Counted from the stretch's first letter, positions 1 to 8,562 are shown. The stretch is 64,000 nucleotides of DNA from Crocinitomicaceae bacterium (GCA_028689775.1 JAQVCM010000015.1:1-64000); one strand, 5' to 3'. Notes: generated by a model not told the origin, from the letters alone. Numbers and translations: made by a program.

Positions 1-105
1 AAATGTTCATCAGCACGCTCATCAACAAGCAAGATGAAATACTGCAAAACTTGAATATTGCTTTAGCATCACTATACACCTCAAACCATCAAGAGAGTGT
101 TTAAA
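1..105 (+). CDS. C-terminal tail of an upstream gene (partial)
   Basis: Frame 1 is open from the window edge to a TAA at 103-105, giving about 34 codons that end in LYTSNHQESV. Nothing in the tail identifies a family. It overlaps the GTG start of the next gene by 9 bases, an arrangement typical of translationally coupled genes, which is the main reason to believe the frame is coding. It could also be a chance open stretch. Confidence 0.45.
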
Positions 106-1467
106 TTTATCTCCGAAACTTTAGTTAGAAATTATGAGCATCATATTGTTTCCGTTGATAGTTTTGCCGGAATCGTTGATCCTTATGGGAATACCCTGTT
201 AGATTTTAAATTTAAGCTCATTGATATACAAAATCCATGTAATTTAAATGAACAAAATTTCACTCTTGATAGTCGGACAATTGATACAACTAAAAAGAAC
301 AATGATAATTTTTATTATTTCATCACTAAGGAGGGAAAAAAAGGATATATCAATTCGAGAACATTTGAATATCCAATTCCTCCAGATGAATACGATTATA
401 TTGGAGTTTCACGATATAGTGGTTGTCAGGAGTTTATAGTACAAAGAAATGGACGATACGGTTATATTAGCAAATTTGAAGAGGTTATTCCCCTAGAGTA
501 CGATACCATTATCAAAACTTTAAACCATAATTATATTACAAAAAAACATGATCTTTACGGACTGTACAATTCAGATTTTGAAATGAAATTAGCCTCTGAG
601 TACGACACAATTATAGCAAAAGAATATGGATTCTTAGTAGAAAAAGCAAATCGATATGGTTTTTTTAATAATCGTTTCGAATTAAAGATATCAATGGACT
701 GCGATACGATTATTGAAGATAAAATGAGCTTCGGAGCGAAGAATTTTATCACAAGAAAAGAGGGATTATATGGAGTTTATAATCTATATTTTAAATTACA
801 AATACCTTTTGAATATGATACCGTCATTCGTTCTTTCGGAGAGAAATACATAGTTAAGAAAGACGGGTTATATGGCCTTTATGGAATTGATAGAACAGAT
901 CTTCATATGACTTTGCCTGTTGATTTCGATACAATTATCCAACGATTAGGTGGATATATCGTGCAAAAAAATAAATTATATGGATTTTACGACTTAGCTT
1001 TTAATTTGAAAATTCCGGTTATTTATCAGCAAATAGAAATTCCAATCTACAACCATTCTTTTTACAATTATAAATCTTACTATTTTATAAAGAAAGATTC
1101 ATTATTCGCGATATTTGATGACCAGTTTGAACAAGTTACTAAATTTAAGTATGCTGAAATTACAAAAGTACGATCATTTTTTAAGGTGAAAACTGGAGAA
1201 TATTATACAATCCTTGATTCTAATTTAAAGCCCTTGTGTAAAACTATCCTAAAAGAAGATTTTGAACCTATGCTTTCTTATTGTGGTAATTACTATCAAA
1301 AAATCACAACAATAGAAGGGAAATATGGAATATTGGGTTTAGAAAGTTTTTTCCTACAACCCGTTTATGACGAAATCCGTTTCGATGAAAGTTATAAGGA
1401 TATAATATACTTTGAAGTGCGCAAAGGGAAAAGGTGGAAAAAAATAAAGGTGAAACCTGGAGAATAA
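97..1467 (+). CDS. WG-repeat-like protein (degenerate YG repeats)
   Basis: About nine tandem units of roughly 40 residues span residues 70-440. Each carries a short beta hairpin of the type G-x-YG-x-Y/F, then a hydrophobic strand and a DTII-like end, matching the WG (beta_leucine-rich) repeat seen in many Bacteroidota proteins, with Tyr-Gly instead of Trp-Gly. No signal peptide or membrane segment is visible, so it is probably cytoplasmic. The start is GTG at 97; an in-frame TAG at 64-66 rules out a longer form and no ATG is available nearby. It overlaps the preceding frame. Family function is unknown; a role in protein binding is inference from the repeat architecture. Confidence 0.8.
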   Translation: MFKFISETLVRNYEHHIVSVDSFAGIVDPYGNTLLDFKFKLIDIQNPCNLNEQNFTLDSRTIDTTKKNNDNFYYFITKEGKKGYINSRTFEYPIPPDEYDYIGVSRYSGCQEFIVQRNGRYGYISKFEEVIPLEYDTIIKTLNHNYITKKHDLYGLYNSDFEMKLASEYDTIIAKEYGFLVEKANRYGFFNNRFELKISMDCDTIIEDKMSFGAKNFITRKEGLYGVYNLYFKLQIPFEYDTVIRSFGEKYIVKKDGLYGLYGIDRTDLHMTLPVDFDTIIQRLGGYIVQKNKLYGFYDLAFNLKIPVIYQQIEIPIYNHSFYNYKSYYFIKKDSLFAIFDDQFEQVTKFKYAEITKVRSFFKVKTGEYYTILDSNLKPLCKTILKEDFEPMLSYCGNYYQKITTIEGKYGILGLESFFLQPVYDEIRFDESYKDIIYFEVRKGKRWKKIKVKPGE

Positions 1468-1505
1468 AACCTTAAAATAAGAGTTTTCTGTTCTAAATTT
1501 ATGAA

Positions 1506-1720
1506 ATGGTAATCAAAAAAGCATTTTCACTTTTGTTTCTTCTTTCTTGAGCTTTAAAGCAAGTATTCAACTGACGCCGAAAGCGGATTTATTGCTCGGT
1601 TTAGTTCCTGATAAAGAAAGACACAAAAACACATTTCTTTCAAAGTAAGATGTTCCTTTCATGCAGTGGAAAGATCAAGCAGGCCGATACATCCATGTAA
1701 AAAGTTGTTCAAAATCATAA
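1506..1720 (+). pseudogene. decayed small secreted-protein gene
   Basis: ATG at 1506 opens a 14-codon signal-peptide-like stretch (MVIKKAFSLLFLLS) that stops at 1548. The next frame continues at once for 32 codons to a TAA at 1646 and then, in that same frame, for another 23 codons to 1720, ending GRYIHVKSCSKS. One frameshift and one internal stop would reconnect these into a secreted protein of about 70 residues. This is inference from reading frames; the family is not recognised. The rest of the 1468-1783 gap holds nothing else I can identify apart from the promoter at its end. Confidence 0.3.
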
Positions 1721-1778
1721 ATTGTTATTCATGTAGTAGCAAGCTAAGATTGTTTCAAATAATATCGTTTTAAAACAA

Positions 1779-1786
1779 TATATTTG
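1779..1786 (+). promoter_or_regulatory. Bacteroidota -7 box for the Crp/Fnr gene
   Basis: TATATTTG matches the TAnnTTTG -7 consensus of Bacteroidota sigma-A exactly and lies 21 bases before the ATG at 1808. It overlaps the TTG at 1784 that would otherwise give a longer reading frame, so that TTG is unlikely to be the start. No convincing -33 TTG at 17-23 bases was found. Confidence 0.55.
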
Positions 1787-1807
1787 ACTTTATTTATAAG
1801 TGAAAAA

Positions 1808-2344
1808 ATGAACATCATTCAAGAGTTGTATAGTCGAATCGATTCTCAAGGTTTATGGAACAATCAATTGGTTGTCAATCGAAATGATTTTCTTAAGATG
1901 AGTGGAAGTACCGACACAAACTTGTATTATATTCTTTCTGGAAGTTTGAAAATCTACATCATCCACAAGGATGAAGAGCACATTATTCGTTTTGGATATC
2001 AAGATAATTTCATTGCCGCTTTAGATAGTTTCATTACCGAAAATCCATCTGATTTCAACATTCAAGCGATTAAAAAAACCGAATTAAAAGTCATTTCGAA
2101 AGTTCGATTTTTAAATTTTATTGAACAAGATTTAGAAAATAGAATTCTCTGGGATCAAATTTTAGGGCAATTAATTGTGGATCAACTGGAACGGGAGAAA
2201 GACATTCTAATTAATTCGCCCATGAATCGCTTTCAACGAGTTTTTAAAAGAAGTCCGCGATTGTTTCAGGAAATCCCAAACAAACACATTGCATCGTATT
2301 TACGAATGACACCGGAAACACTTTCCAGATTAAAAAAGTCTTGA
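1808..2344 (+). CDS. Crp/Fnr-family transcriptional regulator
   Basis: The N-terminal part is a cyclic-nucleotide-binding-type beta roll (LYYILSGSLKIYI motif), followed by a dimerisation helix and a C-terminal winged helix ending in PETLSRLKKS. The recognition helix has the E-x-x-S-R pattern that in E. coli FNR reads TTGAT half-sites. There are no cysteines, so it cannot carry an FNR Fe-S cluster; the effector is unknown. ATG 1808 is preferred to TTG 1784, which sits inside the -7 box. It is about 178 residues, short for the family but usual for the Bacteroidota subgroup. Its stop codon lies inside an exact FNR-like box in front of the DinB-family gene, suggesting that gene is its target. Confidence 0.85.
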   Translation: MNIIQELYSRIDSQGLWNNQLVVNRNDFLKMSGSTDTNLYYILSGSLKIYIIHKDEEHIIRFGYQDNFIAALDSFITENPSDFNIQAIKKTELKVISKVRFLNFIEQDLENRILWDQILGQLIVDQLEREKDILINSPMNRFQRVFKRSPRLFQEIPNKHIASYLRMTPETLSRLKKS

Positions 2345-2354
2345 TTGTAATCAA
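2341..2354 (+). promoter_or_regulatory. FNR-type operator, exact consensus
   Basis: TTGATTGTAATCAA fits TTGAT-N4-ATCAA perfectly. Its centre (2347.5) is about 42 bases upstream of the start site expected from the -7 box at 2377-2384, the spacing of class II Crp/Fnr activation. It overlaps the stop codon of the regulator gene whose recognition helix carries E-x-x-S-R. Confidence 0.6.
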
Positions 2355-2376
2355 TTTTCTTTCAATGAAAATGATT

Positions 2377-2384
2377 TAATTTTG
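2377..2384 (+). promoter_or_regulatory. -7 box for the DinB-family gene
   Basis: TAATTTTG is an exact TAnnTTTG match, 17 bases before the ATG at 2402. No good -33 element is present, which fits a promoter that depends on the activator site at 2341-2354. Confidence 0.6.
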
Positions 2385-2401
2385 ACATCAAAATATATCG
2401 T

Positions 2402-2938
2402 ATGAAGTCTGAAGAATTATTAAACAAGTTAATTTCACTTACAGAAGAAAATCGCGAAGAAGCGAAGTCGTTCAAGAAGTTATCAACTGGTGAACTGAAT
2501 TTTAAAGAAAGTCCTGAAAGTTGGAGCATTCTCGAATGCATTGAGCATTTGGTTCGCTACGGAAATTTTTATTTGCCAGAAATTGAGATTCAGCTCAGTA
2601 AGTCAAAACATCCAAAAGACGAAATCTATAAAACTGGATTTTTTGGAAATTACTTTGCAAACTCCATGTTGCCAAAAGAAAAAGTAAATAAGATGAAGAC
2701 TTTTAAATCGATGAATCCGATTAAAAGTAAAGTTGAAGTGAAAGTTTTGGATAAATTCATTCAGCAACAAGAAACGATGCTGAAGCTTTTAAACAAAGCA
2801 AAAGAAACAGATATCAACAAAGTAAAAACAGCCATTTCAATAACTTCATTGATTCGATTGAGATTGGGAGATACGTTTAAAGTAGTGATTTTTCACAATT
2901 GGAGACATTTGATTCAAGCCAGGAAATTGGTAAAATAA
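2402..2938 (+). CDS. DinB-family (DinB_2) protein
   Basis: The 178-residue length and the pattern SWSILECIEHLVRYG near residue 50 with a C-terminal FHNWRHLIQARKL match the DinB_2 four-helix bundle, whose conserved histidines (here H in ECIEHL and in HNWRH) bind a metal. Members act as thiol-dependent transferases or hydrolases on small molecules; the substrate here cannot be told. It is a soluble cytoplasmic protein, monocistronic, and probably controlled by the neighbouring Crp/Fnr regulator through the box in its promoter. Confidence 0.8.
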   Translation: MKSEELLNKLISLTEENREEAKSFKKLSTGELNFKESPESWSILECIEHLVRYGNFYLPEIEIQLSKSKHPKDEIYKTGFFGNYFANSMLPKEKVNKMKTFKSMNPIKSKVEVKVLDKFIQQQETMLKLLNKAKETDINKVKTAISITSLIRLRLGDTFKVVIFHNWRHLIQARKLVK

Positions 2939-3035
2939 ATGGAGATCGTAGTTTTTTCTAGTTTCTGAAATTGCAATCATTTTATTTGTATATATTTAAG
3001 TCAAGTTTGAAAATTAATTGATAGCGTATTAATGC

Positions 3036-3539
3036 ATGAGAATTAATCCATTTTGTAAAACAACAGAACTAAATGAGCTAGACTTAGCTAATAATCCCGG
3101 AATTAGATTTTACTATAGTAAAGTTAAAAACTGGATATCGATTGCGATTATTACTTTGCCGCTTGGTTTTATGATTGCACTAATGTTTCTTTTAACGGAA
3201 TTCTATTTTACCATATTATTTGTAATTCTGAGTCTTATTCTTGTGTCAATCCAGATTTCTCATTTGTGTAACATCCTTCTTAAAAATCCAATTTTCATAT
3301 TAGATAACACAAAATTATATTATATTCACCACAATCAATGGTACGATTTGAATATGCATTCTTTTGAAAATGAAATTTTTAGTAAGAATAATTATTATTT
3401 AACATTTTGTGTCAGGGATGAAAATGGGAAAAAATTATTTTCTGAAAATAATTGGGTACTGAATGACGAAGATCGATTTTACAAGGCTGTTCGATATTTG
3501 AAATCAAACTATCCTTATGAAGGAAAATTAAAACAATGA
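3036..3539 (+). CDS. small two-helix membrane protein, unknown
   Basis: Two adjacent transmembrane helices lie at about residues 33-55 and 57-78, followed by a soluble C-terminal domain of about 85 residues rich in aromatic residues and predicted strands, ending KQ. The layout (helical hairpin then a small beta-rich domain) resembles bacterial PH-like membrane proteins of the STM3941 type, but I see no diagnostic motif. An ATG at 3032 is out of frame; ATG 3036 is used. The next gene starts 4 bases after the stop, so the two are probably co-transcribed. Confidence 0.65.
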   Translation: MRINPFCKTTELNELDLANNPGIRFYYSKVKNWISIAIITLPLGFMIALMFLLTEFYFTILFVILSLILVSIQISHLCNILLKNPIFILDNTKLYYIHHNQWYDLNMHSFENEIFSKNNYYLTFCVRDENGKKLFSENNWVLNDEDRFYKAVRYLKSNYPYEGKLKQ

Positions 3540-3543
3540 AATA

Positions 3544-4080
3544 ATGACATCCGAAGAAAGAAACGAGCGATTGAAGATTTTAAGAAGACAAGATGATAGA
3601 AAATCTCGACTTCCGATTTTGCTTTTATCGCTGACTAAAATGACCAATAAGTCCTTTTTGGAAAGTGATGTCCTAACCTTAGATCAAATTGATGAACACC
3701 AAAAGGCAATTAATTCATCGGATTTTAGTTTCAACTATTTAAATCAGAGCTTCCCGAAAGACCGTATTAAAGATTTGAAAATGTTGTTGTTGGCTTTGGA
3801 TAAACAGCTTTCTCAAGAAAATTATTTATCTGTAAGTAATTATTCAGACATCGCAATATTAAAAATGAATACCGATTTCGTTATCAATCATTTTGATGAA
3901 CTAATCCACCTTGATAATGATACTTTCAGAATTTACGATCGTACTTATCAAAATGGATTATGGATAGATGTTTTTCAGGAATATTGGTATTTGGACGACC
4001 AAGCACAATTTATTTGGATCTATGAACTACGAGTTTTTGGAAAAGAATGGATTAAACAGCTTGTGGAGAATATCAAATAG
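3544..4080 (+). CDS. soluble protein of unknown function, possibly YxiF-like
   Basis: 178 residues with a charged N-terminal helix (MTSEERNERLKILRRQDDRK) and a C-terminal acidic, aromatic part (QEYWYLDDQAQFIWIYELR). The N-terminal pattern is reminiscent of Bacillus YxiF, but that is recollection, not a tested match. No signal peptide or membrane helix. It follows the membrane protein by 4 bases. A small acidic soluble protein paired with a small membrane protein could be an immunity-type pair; this is speculation. Confidence 0.6.
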   Translation: MTSEERNERLKILRRQDDRKSRLPILLLSLTKMTNKSFLESDVLTLDQIDEHQKAINSSDFSFNYLNQSFPKDRIKDLKMLLLALDKQLSQENYLSVSNYSDIAILKMNTDFVINHFDELIHLDNDTFRIYDRTYQNGLWIDVFQEYWYLDDQAQFIWIYELRVFGKEWIKQLVENIK

Positions 4081-4124
4081 ATCCAAATAATTTTTATCTT
4101 TCACGAAAAAAAACAACAAACACT

Positions 4125-5183
4125 ATGAAAAAACTATTTTACTTGCTACTCTTCATATCAAGTTCTGCTTACAGTCAGGATAATACGGAATTGGCAAAAC
4201 AAAAAGTACGAGAAGCCGTTCAGTTAATGGATGCTGGGAAATACAAAGAAAGTATTGTGATTCTGGAAGATTGTATGAAATTGGATCCCGATAATTACAT
4301 GTATGCGTATGAAATCGCTTATGCGCAAGTTCTTCAAAAAGAATATGAAAAAGCGCTAAAAACATTAACGAAAGCAAAGAAATACAAAGTTTCAAGCAGT
4401 CAAGTCTACCAAATGTCGGGTAATTGCTACAGCTATATGGGTAAACCAGATAAAGCCATCAAAGAGTACGAAGAAGGAATGAAACGATTTCCAAATGCCG
4501 GTAATTTACATTTAGAAAAAGGAAATATTTATTTGCAAAAAAATGAATACAATGATGCAGTGGAAAATTACAGAAAAGGAGTAGAAGTAGACCCCATGTT
4601 TTCGTCTAATTATTTTCGCCTCGCGAAGTTGTATTTGGGTTCCAAAGATAAACTTGCGGGAATTATTTATGGAGAATTGTTTATCAATATTGAACGATCT
4701 ACCAAAAGAACTGAAGAGATGAGTGATTTATTATTTAAAGCATATCAATCTGCCATAACTCTTGGTAAAAATGAAATGAAAATTTCTTTTTGTCAAACAG
4801 TAATCGACGCGAGCACTTTAGTTGATGGTGAAAAATTTAAACTTCCGCTTTGTGCAGCTTTTGAAAAAAACTTCATCATGGCAATTCTAGGCCACCAAGA
4901 ATTTAACTTGGAATCTTTAACAAAAATGAGAACTACTTTTATTCGAAATTTTTTCCAAGAAGATTATATAATATATCCAAATGTCTTGTTTGCTTATCAG
5001 AAAGAAATGCTTGATAAAGGTTTTTTTGAAGCATACAATTACTATGTATTTCAAATAGGTGCTGAAACTGAGTTTAAAACTTGGTTTGATAGCAATCAAG
5101 ATAAATACAAAGCGTTTTTAGAATGGTATAGACCGAAGGAGAATGCCATTAAGATTACAAAATTGAATATGTATTTGAATTGA
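4125..5183 (+). CDS. secreted TPR-repeat protein
   Basis: A signal peptide (MKKLFYLLLFISSSAYSQ) is followed by at least four TPR units between residues 20 and 165, each with the usual G-x-Y...A...Y/F...P spacing (for example AGKYKESIVILEDCMKLDP). The C-terminal half, about residues 170-352, is helical and unassigned. It should be exported to the periplasm or anchored at the outer membrane by partners. TPRs mediate protein-protein contacts; the partner is not evident. It stands alone, 45 bases after the preceding gene. Confidence 0.8.
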   Translation: MKKLFYLLLFISSSAYSQDNTELAKQKVREAVQLMDAGKYKESIVILEDCMKLDPDNYMYAYEIAYAQVLQKEYEKALKTLTKAKKYKVSSSQVYQMSGNCYSYMGKPDKAIKEYEEGMKRFPNAGNLHLEKGNIYLQKNEYNDAVENYRKGVEVDPMFSSNYFRLAKLYLGSKDKLAGIIYGELFINIERSTKRTEEMSDLLFKAYQSAITLGKNEMKISFCQTVIDASTLVDGEKFKLPLCAAFEKNFIMAILGHQEFNLESLTKMRTTFIRNFFQEDYIIYPNVLFAYQKEMLDKGFFEAYNYYVFQIGAETEFKTWFDSNQDKYKAFLEWYRPKENAIKITKLNMYLN

Positions 5184-5479
5184 TTCTTAATTTCAACTAA
5201 TTGATTTTAAGTAGTTTTTTAATGGTAAATAAAATGCAAACTACTTATTGAGTGAAAATAAAAAGTTGAGGCCAACACGAGAAATCATTTTGTGGATTTC
5301 ACTAGCAGTTTCACCATTTTTATTAGTTCATCTTTAAGCTTAAAAACAATTAAAATAAAAACAAGTTGCTCTTTCAATTCCTGAAAAAATAAACAATACA
5401 TTTGAGAGCAAATCAACTGTTAGATTTCAACTAAATAGATTGAAATTCTGTTGCTTGCGGACATTTAAAAAAGTAAAAT
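5184..5479 (+). other. AT-rich intergenic stretch with a possible 29-residue membrane microprotein
   Basis: No ordinary gene is present. A frame from TTG 5248 to TAA 5337 would encode 29 residues with a basic N terminus (SENKKLRPTRE) and one hydrophobic helix (IILWISLAVSPFLLVHL). There is no clear ribosome binding site, so it may be a remnant or chance. The remaining sequence is plain AT-rich DNA. Confidence 0.25.
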
Positions 5480-6170
5480 ATGCCGTTAAGTGCCATCTCA
5501 AAACAAGAATTATCCATCGGAGAATCTATAAAAGGTCAAGATATCAGGCTAGGAGTTTATGAGTTAATAAAAACTGAGTTTCCAGATTTTTCACTAGAAA
5601 GTTTTATTTCCATGGAAGAACTAAACAGGTTTCGAAGAATCTACTTGACGCAACTCGTTGAACAAGAACGAGGAGAATTGGCAGTGATTGATTACGATGT
5701 GATGAAAGCAATTCGAGACAATTCAATTCTTTCTGAAAACTTGCAAGACAAAGAAGAAGGAGCTTTAACACTTGGACAGAAATTAGCGGATAAAATTGCA
5801 ACTTTCGGTGGAAGTTGGACTTTCATTATTTCGTTTTTCTCATTCTTGACGGTTTGAATCGTGGCGAACGTTATATTTCTTCATTCCAAAACATTTGATC
5901 CATATCCGTTTATTTTACTGAATTTGATTCTTTCTTGTCTAGCGGCCATTCAAGCGCCAATCATTATGATGAGTCAGAACAGACAAGAACAAAAAGACCG
6001 ACAACGAGCAGATCACGATTACAAAATAAACCTCAAAGCAGAACTTGAAATCAAGTTGTTAAGTGAAAAAAATGGATCATATTTTAGTTCATCAAAATAA
6101 AAAATTGCTTGAAATCCAGGAAGTTCAAATTGATTATTTGGAAGATTTGATGAAGGCGCTGAAAAAGTAA
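5480..6170 (+). pseudogene. DUF1003 membrane protein, broken by a stop and a frameshift
   Basis: The frame from ATG 5480 carries a DUF1003 protein up to LADKIATFGGSWTFIISFF, then meets TGA at 5855-5857 where the family normally has Trp. It resumes in the same frame through the second membrane helix (FILLNLILSCLAAIQAPIIM) and the basic RQEQKDRQRADHDYKINLKAE region. At the A7 run near 6065-6071 the frame slips: the family C terminus (MDHILVHQNKKLLEIQEVQ...) continues one frame over to TAA 6168-6170. Two independent lesions make a functional product unlikely. The stop looks like TGG to TGA. It converges on the similarly broken minus-strand gene, 6 bases away. Confidence 0.75.
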
Positions 6171-6176
6171 ATTTAT

Positions 6177-6725
6177 TTATTCAAATGATTGATGGAGAGA
6201 AAATTTATTCAATGCTTTCTCAACCTTTTTCACCGCGCCTGCATAAGCTTTACTTTCCATTTCAACCCGTGAATTCAAAACCAATTTCAGTTCTCAAATC
6301 AATTCGGGATACGGTTTAACCAAAGGAATCAACAAATACATGGCATACGCCTTGAGGGCAACTTTGGCTTCAGCATCTTGCAAGAAATCAAACAAGCGCT
6401 CCAACATTTCCCCAGATTTATAATCAATTTCAGGTAATTTCAACAAGGTGTTTCCCAAATTTCGTTGTGCGGAATGATCACCACATTCTAAAAATACATC
6501 GATTAAATCTTGCTGAAAGGGCAGGAGTTGCGCTCGATGATTCTCAGCAACATGCGACAACAACCAAGAACTGTATTGCGGAAAAGGATATTTAAGTGTG
6601 TAGCAAAGTGCAATTAATTCGGGTATGGTTTCCGAATTTTGAGTTGCTCGCAATGAAAACGATTTGTAATCTCGATTGTCTTTAAATTCCAGCAACAGCT
6701 GTTTGGTTTCTTCCATCAATTTCAT
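6177..6725 (-). pseudogene. helical-repeat protein with an in-frame TGA
   Basis: From ATG 6725 the frame encodes 143 residues of HEAT/ARM-like helices (for example FLQDAEAKVALKAYAMYLL) and stops at TGA 6294-6296. The same frame then stays open for another 38 codons (ELKLVLNSRVEMESKAYAGA and on) to a TAA at 6177-6179, and these look like the natural charged C-terminal helix. The stop is most simply a CGA or similar codon mutated to TGA. If the 143-residue form still folds, the gene may be active. No named family is recognised. Confidence 0.55.
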
Positions 6726-6748
6726 ACTGGCAGAAAATTAAGCAAAAA

Positions 6749-6780
6749 AAAAGTACCCGTGAAATTCTACGGATACTTTT
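6749..6780 (-). terminator. intrinsic terminator of fsa/tal
   Basis: On the minus strand a 12-bp stem (AAAAGTATCCGT with ACGGGTACTTTT, one G-U pair) and an 8-base loop are followed by a run of T residues. It lies 20 bases past the end of the aldolase gene and before the start of the helical-repeat gene. Confidence 0.8.
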
Positions 6781-6799
6781 CTTTATGAATAAAGGATAA

Positions 6800-7456
6800 T
6801 TATTTATTGCCCTTCGCATGATCGGCTAGAAATTGTTCTAAACCGGAATCCGTTAAAGGGTGATTCGCTAACGCCATGATGGATTTCAGAGATCCCGTCA
6901 TAACATCAGCGCCTATTTCAGCACAGTTGATGATGTGCATTGGGTGACGTACAGAGGCCGCAAGGATCTCTGTATCAAATAGGTAATTGTCGTAAATTTG
7001 TCTAATTTGAGCGATCAAATCTAAACCGTTTACGGAAATATCATCTAATCTACCAATGAATGGAGAAACGTAAGACGCTCCCGCTTTTGCTGCTAACAAG
7101 GCTTGTCCTGCAGAAAATATCAAGGTACAATTGGTTCTAATTTTTTTGCCTGAGAAATATTTGATTGCTTTAATTCCGTTGATGGTCATTGGAATTTTGA
7201 CAACAATGTTGGTGTGTAATTTTGCTAATTCTTCACCTTGTTGAATCATTCCTTCCAAATCGGTTGCAATGACTTCAGCACTCACGTCACCATCAACAAG
7301 GTTGCAAATGGCCAGGTAATGATCTAATATATTTTGTTCTCCGGTAATTCCTTCTTTTGCCATTAAGCTCGGATTGGTTGTAACACCGTCCAAAACGCCT
7401 AAATCGTTTGCTTCTTTGATTTCTTGTAAATTTGCTGTATCAATGAAAAACTTCAT
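6800..7456 (-). CDS. fsa: transaldolase / fructose-6-phosphate aldolase
   Basis: 218 residues, the length of the short TalB-related FSA/TalC subfamily. MKFFIDTANLQEI at the start, GVTTNPSLMAKEG near residue 25 and VVKIPMT near residue 86 with the Schiff-base lysine (about K86) are diagnostic, as are NCTLIFSAGQALLAAKAGA and VSPFIGRLDD. It either moves dihydroxyacetone units between sugar phosphates in the non-oxidative pentose phosphate pathway or cleaves fructose 6-phosphate; sequence alone does not separate the two. It lies near rpe on the same strand with the SRP RNA gene between them. Confidence 0.93.
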   Translation of the reverse strand: MKFFIDTANLQEIKEANDLGVLDGVTTNPSLMAKEGITGEQNILDHYLAICNLVDGDVSAEVIATDLEGMIQQGEELAKLHTNIVVKIPMTINGIKAIKYFSGKKIRTNCTLIFSAGQALLAAKAGASYVSPFIGRLDDISVNGLDLIAQIRQIYDNYLFDTEILAASVRHPMHIINCAEIGADVMTGSLKSIMALANHPLTDSGLEQFLADHAKGNK

Positions 7457-7591
7457 AATTTGATAAAAATAAACTTGTAAAAAAATAAAAAATGTATTCG
7501 TGTTCCTGTTCTTTTGTAAATCGGATGAAGTGTAGAACTTCGATTTACGTTTGAAACCACTTTTTTAACTAGAGAAGAAGTCAAAAAAAAA

Positions 7592-7695
7592 GTGGGGCAA
7601 GCTACTCATATCGCACCGCTCAACTTTCTACCTTTGCTGCGTTCCCGCCCTGGAGGAATTGAAAGGAGCTGGTCGTACAAGACTTACCCCGCCAC
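7592..7695 (-). ncRNA. ffs: signal recognition particle RNA, small bacterial type
   Basis: The minus strand carries the Ffh-binding core: CTCCAGGGCGGGAACGCAGC followed by AAAGGTAG, with the GGAA-type tetraloop and the asymmetric loop. The outer ends pair (GGCGGGGTAAG with CTTGCCCC). Immediately downstream are nine T residues (7583-7591 on the complementary strand), acting as the terminator. The 5' end is probably nearer 7689 because the -7 box overlaps the annotated edge. It binds Ffh to target membrane proteins to FtsY and Sec. It sits alone between fsa and rpe. Confidence 0.9.
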
Positions 7696-7729
7696 AAAAG
7701 TAGTCAATTTATTAGAATCTGCAATCAAA
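7695..7729 (-). promoter_or_regulatory. promoter of the SRP RNA gene
   Basis: On the minus strand TACTTTTG (7695-7702) is an exact -7 box and TTTG (7726-7729) is a -33 element, separated by 23 bases, the upper end of the Bacteroidota range. Confidence 0.7.
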
Positions 7730-7826
7730 AAATGAATTGTTGATGTAATTCAATCCAGTTGCGAGTTTAAAACTTTCAAAATCTGATGATTGTAAGTTGA
7801 AAAATATTTGTCCAGACGATGAATAT

Positions 7827-8477
7827 TTACAATCTCTTCATCTTCGCAATGGTTTCTGTTGGATTATCAGAACCAAAAATATAACTTCCAGCAACCAATG
7901 CATCCGCGCCAGCTTCAACCAATTGTTTCCCTGTTTCAAGATTTACGCCACCATCCACGTGAATCAATGCATGCGAACCTTTGTTGCGAATCAGATTTTT
8001 CAATTGTTCCACCCGTAAAACTGCATTTTTGATGAATTTTTGTCCACCAAATCCTGGGTTTACAGACATAATTAAAACCAAGTCTAAATCTTCAATTACT
8101 TCTTGCAAAGCGTCAATCGGTGTATGCGGATTCAAAGCAACGCCAGCTTTCATTCCTGCAGCATGAATTGCTTGAATTGTTCTGTGCAAATGTGTACAGC
8201 ATTCGTAGTGAACTGTCAATAAATCTGCACCTGATTTTTTAAATTGCTCGATGTATTGATCAGGATTTTGTATCATCAAATGCACGTCCATTGGTTTGGT
8301 TGCGTGCTTTTTGATTGCTTCCAATACTGGGAATCCAAAAGAAATGTTTGGAACAAAAACGCCGTCCATCACATCAATGTGGAACCAATCTGCTTCACTG
8401 GCATTAATCATTTCAACATCGCGTTGGATGTTGGCAAAATCACAAGATAAAACGGAAGGGGAAATTATTACAGACAT
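7827..8477 (-). CDS. rpe: ribulose-phosphate 3-epimerase
   Basis: A full-length (216-residue) TIM-barrel enzyme interconverting ribulose 5-phosphate and xylulose 5-phosphate. Visible active-site elements are SPSVLSCDF at the N terminus, HIDVMDG (His and Asp metal/acid-base ligands), DVHLM, MSVNPGFGGQ for phosphate binding and HVDGGVN with the second catalytic Asp. Start ATG 8477. This is the canonical copy; a second, CBS-fused relative lies at 34.2 kb. It is divergent from the flavoprotein gene at 8575 with about 97 bases between them. Confidence 0.96.
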   Translation of the reverse strand: MSVIISPSVLSCDFANIQRDVEMINASEADWFHIDVMDGVFVPNISFGFPVLEAIKKHATKPMDVHLMIQNPDQYIEQFKKSGADLLTVHYECCTHLHRTIQAIHAAGMKAGVALNPHTPIDALQEVIEDLDLVLIMSVNPGFGGQKFIKNAVLRVEQLKNLIRNKGSHALIHVDGGVNLETGKQLVEAGADALVAGSYIFGSDNPTETIAKMKRL

Positions 8478-8562
8478 CTTTTTTTCTTGTAAAATTACAA
8501 ACTAACTTGCAGATAGCAGGTAATAAATTTCTCAAAAAGAACGAAAATCCTACATTTCGAAT

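Noticed and set aside
7797-8018. Plus-strand frame of 73 codons over the rpe 3' end
   Set aside because: It is a shadow of rpe on the minus strand, has no start signals and no recognisable composition.
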